DNA from: Pseudomonadota bacterium
Lineage (GTDB): Bacteria; Pseudomonadota; Gammaproteobacteria; GRL18
Assembly (NCBI GenBank): GCA_030632745.1
Contig: DAOVUE010000018.1
Location: forward strand, 1-9,641
Length of the DNA stretch: 9,641 nt
Direction of reading: 5' to 3'
Shown here piece by piece: positions 6,617 through 9,641 of this stretch (position 1 is its first letter; each line of letters opens with the position of its first letter). The notes under the pieces were generated by a model. It was given only the letters and a program-made list of their open reading frames with translations. It was not told the origin of the DNA and searched no databases. A program made the position numbers and the translations under genes.

Positions 6617-7051
6617 CTAATCTTTCCTGCTATAAAATTCACTAAAATAATAACCCTTATTGACGATACTGATGAGCCGCATTTTTAATTCTGATGACTG
6701 ACTTAACAAGGAAGAAGCCTCGGTTTTTGCCTGCCAGTTCTGCTGATTCTCATCAGACTTCATTTTATAACGTATTTCTTTATTATAATCATTAACAAAA
6801 GACAATATCATCTCTTCCACTGGATGATTAGACTCAATTCTAGTCACGCCATATTGATCGGATAAGGTGAGTGTTAGTTGTGCATTACTGAGGATACAGG
6901 GATTTTTTGTCAGATCACACTGACCTTCCAGACTGAGCTGAAAAAGATTTTTACTCTTATCCTGCTCCTGCGCATAATAATCAGCAGCAATATAACCGCC
7001 TACAATTAAAAAAGGAGCTATAACAATAGCCATTTTAGTATGTTTGTGCAT
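6617..7051 (-). CDS. Membrane-anchored protein of unknown function
   Basis: A 144-residue protein I do not recognise. Residues 7-27 form one hydrophobic segment after a short basic start (MHKHTK), so it is most likely an inner-membrane anchor with the remainder in the periplasm. The soluble part has two cysteines close together (GQCDLTKNPC, with cysteines 8 residues apart) that could form a disulfide, alternating hydrophobic residues suggesting a beta-rich fold, and an aromatic end (GYYFSEFYS). The general layout recalls small FixH-like or copper-chaperone-like periplasmic domains, but no metal motif is visible and I do not assign one. The ribosome site is poor (AAAAGATAAAAATT before ATG). 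It starts 27 bases after the hairpin-and-T-run of the symporter operon and ends three bases before the cNMP/CBS gene, so it is probably co-transcribed with the latter. Confidence 0.75.
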   Translation of the reverse strand: MHKHTKMAIVIAPFLIVGGYIAADYYAQEQDKSKNLFQLSLEGQCDLTKNPCILSNAQLTLTLSDQYGVTRIESNHPVEEMILSFVNDYNKEIRYKMKSDENQQNWQAKTEASSLLSQSSELKMRLISIVNKGYYFSEFYSRKD

Positions 7052-7077
7052 AATTTTTATCTTTTACGGATAGCGGG

Positions 7078-7116
7078 GGTAAAAAAAAGGCCTCTATACA
7101 GAGGCCTTTTTTTACC
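7078..7116 (-). terminator. Strong intrinsic terminator of the symporter operon
   Basis: A perfect 7-bp stem GGCCTCT (7089-7095) and AGAGGCC (7100-7106) with loop ATAC is flanked by eight A on the left and seven T on the right, then GGT/ACC, so the structure can extend to about 17 bp with one unpaired base. On the minus strand the stem is followed by a run of eight T, directly after the symporter stop codon (15 bases away). The symmetry means it could also work in the + direction, though no + strand gene runs into it. Confidence 0.9.
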
Positions 7117-7130
7117 TAACAAGAAAATAT

Positions 7131-8873
7131 TTAGTGACCTGTAGCAGCGGCAGATGCGCCAGCCGGGATACGAATATCCTCGATCATTTTCTGAATATTT
7201 TCAGGTGGGCGTTCATTCAGCATTCTGGAAACAGCAAAAGCAACTGTGAAGTTTACCATCGCACCTACCGCACCAAAGGCTTTAGGATCAATACCAAAGA
7301 ACCAGTTTCTGGCCATATCACCCATGAAGGCAGTCCCCTTAATAAACATAATTCCTTCATGCTGGAAAATGTAGAGTAAAGTAACACCAATACCGGCTAA
7401 CATACCGGCCACTGCTGCCTTACTACCAATTGATTTAGCAAAAATACCCATCATCAAGGCCGGAAATATCGATGAAGCAGCCAAACCAAAGGCCAGTGCA
7501 ACGGTTCCGGCGGCAAACCCGGGCGGATTGAGCCCCAGATAGCCTGCCACTAAAATAGAAACAGTCATGGCTATCCTGCTTGCCAGCAGTTCTGATTTCT
7601 CGGTAATTTTCGGCGTAAACACACCTTTCATTAAATCATGCGAAATAGAGGATGATATGGCCAATAATAAGCCCGCGGCTGTGGATAAAGCGGCGGCAAG
7701 ACCACCGGCGGCCACTAGTGCAATCACCCAGTTAGGTAAGTTAGCAATTTCAGGATTGGCCAGAACCATAATATCACGGTCAATCTTCACCATCTCATTA
7801 GTTGCCTTATCAGCACTATACTGGATTTTACCATCGCCATTCTTATCTTCAAATTTTAATAAACCGGTTTTCTCCCAGTTCTTAAACCATTGAGGACGCT
7901 GTGCATATTCAAGTGGTTCGCCTGAAACAGGTTGAAGGGTATTCAACAGGTTTAATCTAGCCATTGCACCCACCGCAGGAGCAACGGTATAAAGAGCCGC
8001 AATAAAGACCAGAGCCCAGCCAGCAGATGAACGGGCAGCTTTAACTGTCGGAACGGTAAAGAAACGCATAATCACATGAGGTAAACCTGCTGTACCAATC
8101 ATCAGGGACAGAGTATACATAAACATGTTTAATGTACTGCCTAACTTGGCCGTGGTATATTCTTTAAAACCCAGATCCGTCACAATCAGATCCAGTTTAT
8201 CCAGCAGATAAACACCACTACCATCAGCCAGAGTACTACCCAGTCCAATCTGTGGAATAGGATTACCGGTCAGATGCAATGAGATAAAGACAGCAGGAAC
8301 CGTATAAGCAAAAATTAATACGCAGTATTGAGCAATCTGAGTATAGGTAATGCCCTTCATGCCACCGAGAACTGCATAAACCCAGACTACAAACATACCA
8401 ATACCCAGACCAAGACCATAGTCCACTTCTAAAAAGCGTGAAAAGGCAACTCCAACCCCTTTCATTTGTCCGATAACATAGGTCAGTGATGCAATAATCA
8501 AACATAATACTGCCACCACACGGGCAATATTTGAATAATAGCGATCGCCAATAAATTCAGGGACGGTATATTTGCCGTATTTTCTTAAGTAGGGTGCCAG
8601 CAGCATGGCTAATAACACATAGCCTCCGGTCCAGCCCATTAAAAAGACCGACCCCCCGTAACCTAAAAAGGCAATCAAACCTGCCATGGAGATAAAGGAA
8701 GCAGCACTCATCCAGTCAGCGCCAATGGCCATACCATTAAGTATCGGATGAACACCACCACCAGCCACATAAAACTCACTGGTAGTACCTGCTCTGGCCC
8801 ACCAGGCAATAGCAAAATAAAGTCCAAAGGTACCAAAAACAGCAATATAGGTATATAACTTTAATTCTTCCAT
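7131..8873 (-). CDS. VC_2705-type sodium/solute (carboxylate) symporter
   Basis: A 580-residue sodium:solute symporter family (SSF) transporter with about 12-13 membrane helices, probably importing acetate or another short organic acid with Na+. The first helix region after FYVAGGGVHP (35-43) contains GADWMSAASF (51-60), and the later ALSTAAGLLLAISSS (395-409) holds the serine/threonine residues that form the sodium site in SSF proteins. Between helices at about 300 and 382 there is a hydrophilic insertion of roughly 75 residues with an EF-hand-like loop, DKNGDGKIQY (343-352). That insertion and the preceding DUF4212 gene place it in the VC_2705 subfamily, not classical ActP. AGGAG lies eight bases before the ATG, within the end of the small-subunit gene, and the gap between the genes is three bases. 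The substrate cannot be read from sequence. Confidence 0.93.
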   Translation of the reverse strand: MEELKLYTYIAVFGTFGLYFAIAWWARAGTTSEFYVAGGGVHPILNGMAIGADWMSAASFISMAGLIAFLGYGGSVFLMGWTGGYVLLAMLLAPYLRKYGKYTVPEFIGDRYYSNIARVVAVLCLIIASLTYVIGQMKGVGVAFSRFLEVDYGLGLGIGMFVVWVYAVLGGMKGITYTQIAQYCVLIFAYTVPAVFISLHLTGNPIPQIGLGSTLADGSGVYLLDKLDLIVTDLGFKEYTTAKLGSTLNMFMYTLSLMIGTAGLPHVIMRFFTVPTVKAARSSAGWALVFIAALYTVAPAVGAMARLNLLNTLQPVSGEPLEYAQRPQWFKNWEKTGLLKFEDKNGDGKIQYSADKATNEMVKIDRDIMVLANPEIANLPNWVIALVAAGGLAAALSTAAGLLLAISSSISHDLMKGVFTPKITEKSELLASRIAMTVSILVAGYLGLNPPGFAAGTVALAFGLAASSIFPALMMGIFAKSIGSKAAVAGMLAGIGVTLLYIFQHEGIMFIKGTAFMGDMARNWFFGIDPKAFGAVGAMVNFTVAFAVSRMLNERPPENIQKMIEDIRIPAGASAAATGH

Positions 8874-8876
8874 TAT

Positions 8877-9137
8877 TTATCGCTCCTCATCTTCATGAAC
8901 ACCATGTTCTTTATCCAGCTTATTCATACGATATGAATAGAAAAAGACCAGAGCAACAAAAGTATATATAGAGCCCTGTTGAGCAAACCAGAAGCCTAAT
9001 TTATAACCACCTAAATGAAAATTATTAAGCTGCTCTACTAAAATAATGCCAAAAAGAAATGAAACTACAAACCAGATGCTCAGACAAAATGCCATTAAGC
9101 GCAGATTTGCTTTCCAGTATAACTGGTGTTTATCCAT
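8877..9137 (-). CDS. DUF4212 symporter small subunit
   Basis: An 86-residue protein with two membrane helices (about 11-33 and 49-68) separated by a short loop with LGGYKLGFWFAQQGS (41-55). The WKANLRL start (8-14), the GFWFAQQGS stretch and the acidic tail with VHEDEE are hallmarks of DUF4212, the small subunit that accompanies VC_2705-type sodium/solute symporters. It is the first gene of the two-gene operon and probably forms a complex with or stabilises the transporter next to it. A clear GAGGG ends seven bases before the ATG. Confidence 0.92.
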   Translation of the reverse strand: MDKHQLYWKANLRLMAFCLSIWFVVSFLFGIILVEQLNNFHLGGYKLGFWFAQQGSIYTFVALVFFYSYRMNKLDKEHGVHEDEER

Positions 9138-9227
9138 AATTTTTCCCTCATGAAGAAATTAATTAATAAAAAACCAAAATAAATAATGATGTATCTATTT
9201 TTATTGTTGGAATTGATACACTAAATA

Positions 9228-9259
9228 TTTTCAATACATTAAAATAAACTCATTGAAAA
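9228..9259. promoter_or_regulatory. Inverted repeat over the candidate promoter
   Basis: TTTTCAAT (9228-9235) and ATTGAAAA (9252-9259) are exact inverted repeats with a 16-base spacer that contains the candidate -10 element. Spacing and position fit an operator for a dimeric regulator, but the low complexity makes chance occurrence plausible. Confidence 0.25.
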
Positions 9260-9265
9260 CACCAA
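9238..9265 (-). promoter_or_regulatory. Candidate promoter of the DUF4212-symporter operon
   Basis: On the minus strand TTGGTG (9265-9260) and TTTAAT (9243-9238) are separated by 16 bases and lie about 100 bases before the DUF4212 start. The -10 matches the sigma-70 consensus at five of six positions, the -35 at only three. The region is very AT-rich, so similar matches arise by chance. Confidence 0.3.
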
Positions 9266-9435
9266 GAGTATTCCAGTCTTAGTTATTTTTCAACTAAATA
9301 ATCAATTAATATGGAAAATGTTTTATGGATAAAAAAATCAGGGGCCATGATTTCAATAAATTGTTTTGTCTGCGGTGATAAAAAGGTACTAATTAGATTA
9401 GAAAATGTTGTTGATAATGTTACTTAGAGTCAAAT

Positions 9436-9456
9436 GCCTCCGGCAAAGCCGGAGGC
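9436..9456. terminator. GC-rich 9-bp hairpin
   Basis: GCCTCCGGC (9436-9444) and GCCGGAGGC (9448-9456) pair perfectly around AAA. The hairpin stands out in AT-rich surroundings. TCAA before it and TTGA after it can extend the stem past a two-base bulge. There is no real T-run on either side (TTGAATTTG on +, ATTTGA on -), so it may be a weak bidirectional terminator, separating the symporter operon from whatever lies to the right, or a hairpin end of a small mobile element. Confidence 0.5.
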
Positions 9457-9499
9457 TTGAATTTGTTAACCATTCAAAGCAGACTGATTTACGAACCAC

Positions 9500-9640
9500 C
9501 TAAGGGACTTGGCATTTATTAAAGTACCAACCTTGCTGGTTTATTTTACGCCCTCCAAAGTTGCTGCTTTGGCCACATAGCTCACTATGCAACCAAAACA
9601 GCAACTTCAGAGGACAAAAAATCTCCTGCGCAATTTTGGT
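9500..9640 (-). other. Partial open frame at the right edge, doubtful gene
   Basis: On the minus strand a frame of 46 codons without a stop enters from the right edge and ends at TAG (9502-9500). The end reads GWYFNKCQVP. I do not recognise it. The frame runs through both arms of the large hairpin at 9550-9615, which makes a conserved protein less likely; it may be the tail of a gene reading in from outside, a remnant of a mobile element, or chance. Confidence 0.2.
9550..9615. repeat. Two-level inverted repeat (long hairpin)
   Basis: The 23-base segment 9550-9572 and the reverse complement of 9593-9615 agree at 19 positions; two of the four differences on the + transcript or the complementary one can be wobble pairs. 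Inside lies a second perfect inverted repeat, CATAG (9576-9580) and CTATG (9585-9589), around CTCA, with three unpaired bases on each side between the two stems. The structure is about 66 bases and has no T-run after it, so it is not a standard terminator. Confidence 0.65.
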
Positions 9641-9641
9641 A

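Larger units (their letters stand above)
9138..9435. other. AT-rich intergenic leader without a supported gene
   Basis: About 300 bases between the DUF4212 gene and the GC-rich hairpin, strongly AT-rich. It holds the candidate promoter and inverted repeat described separately. A 38-codon + strand frame (9311-9427) starts with ATG, contains a C-x-x-C (CFVCG) and stops nine bases before the hairpin, but it has no ribosome-binding site and no similarity that I recognise. I see no RNA gene or riboswitch here. Confidence 0.5.

Noticed and set aside
7134..8505. Open frames on the + strand and in a second minus frame inside the symporter gene
   Set aside because: They are out-of-frame shadows of the conserved symporter with no independent features.
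9262..9285. Sigma-54-like element on the minus strand (TGG followed by TTGG)
   Set aside because: The spacing between the two conserved doublets is off by one and the GC of the -12 element is missing.
9311..9427. 38-codon + strand frame with CFVCG before the GC-rich hairpin
   Set aside because: No ribosome-binding site, no recognisable similarity and AT-rich chance context; mentioned in the leader entry but not called as a gene.
1..9641. CRISPR arrays, tRNA or rRNA genes, and complete insertion sequences
   Set aside because: No regularly spaced repeats, no tRNA-like cloverleaf and no intact transposase were seen on either strand.

Overview
The window reads as a low-GC (roughly 40 % by eye) gammaproteobacterial chromosome segment. 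The basis is an Rnf electron-transport operon with an NqrM-type cysteine protein, a VC_2705-type sodium/solute symporter with its DUF4212 small subunit, and a linked CBS/cyclic-nucleotide-binding/DUF294 protein and DEDDh exonuclease. A marine or sulfidic-habitat gammaproteobacterium would fit, but the genus cannot be read from the sequence.

Left part (1-3765, + strand): the 3' end of rnfC followed by rnfD, rnfG, rnfE, rnfA and a small nqrM-like gene. The genes are mostly joined by overlaps or gaps of a few bases and form one transcription unit whose promoter is upstream of the window. The membrane proteins form the Rnf complex, which couples ferredoxin/NAD electron transfer to ion movement. 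The order C-D-G-E-A-M parallels nqrA-B-C-D-E-(F)-M. No rnfB lies between rnfA and the nqrM-like gene, so rnfB must be upstream or elsewhere.

Junction (3766-4058): about 290 bases without an intact gene. They hold a decayed minus-strand fragment of a Uma2-family endonuclease gene. It has a nonsense codon at position 2, a missing 3' part, and a 28-bp palindromic insertion flanked by exact 6-bp direct repeats. Removing the insertion plus one repeat restores the reading frame.

Right part (4059-9137, all minus strand): read in transcription order, a DUF4212 small subunit and a large sodium/solute symporter form a two-gene operon that ends at a strong intrinsic terminator (7078-7116). After only 29 further bases comes a second set: an anchored protein of unknown function, a cNMP/CBS/DUF294 putative nucleotidyltransferase and a DEDDh exonuclease. 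These are nearly contiguous and depend on terminator read-through or a promoter I cannot place. The second set may sense nucleotide status and adjust uptake or its consequences; that is inference.

Right edge (9138-9641): AT-rich leader with a candidate promoter and inverted repeat for the symporter operon, a 9-bp GC-rich hairpin, and an elaborate two-level hairpin (9550-9615) inside a partial minus-strand open frame. This edge looks like repeat-derived or mobile-element-derived DNA and is the least understood part of the window.
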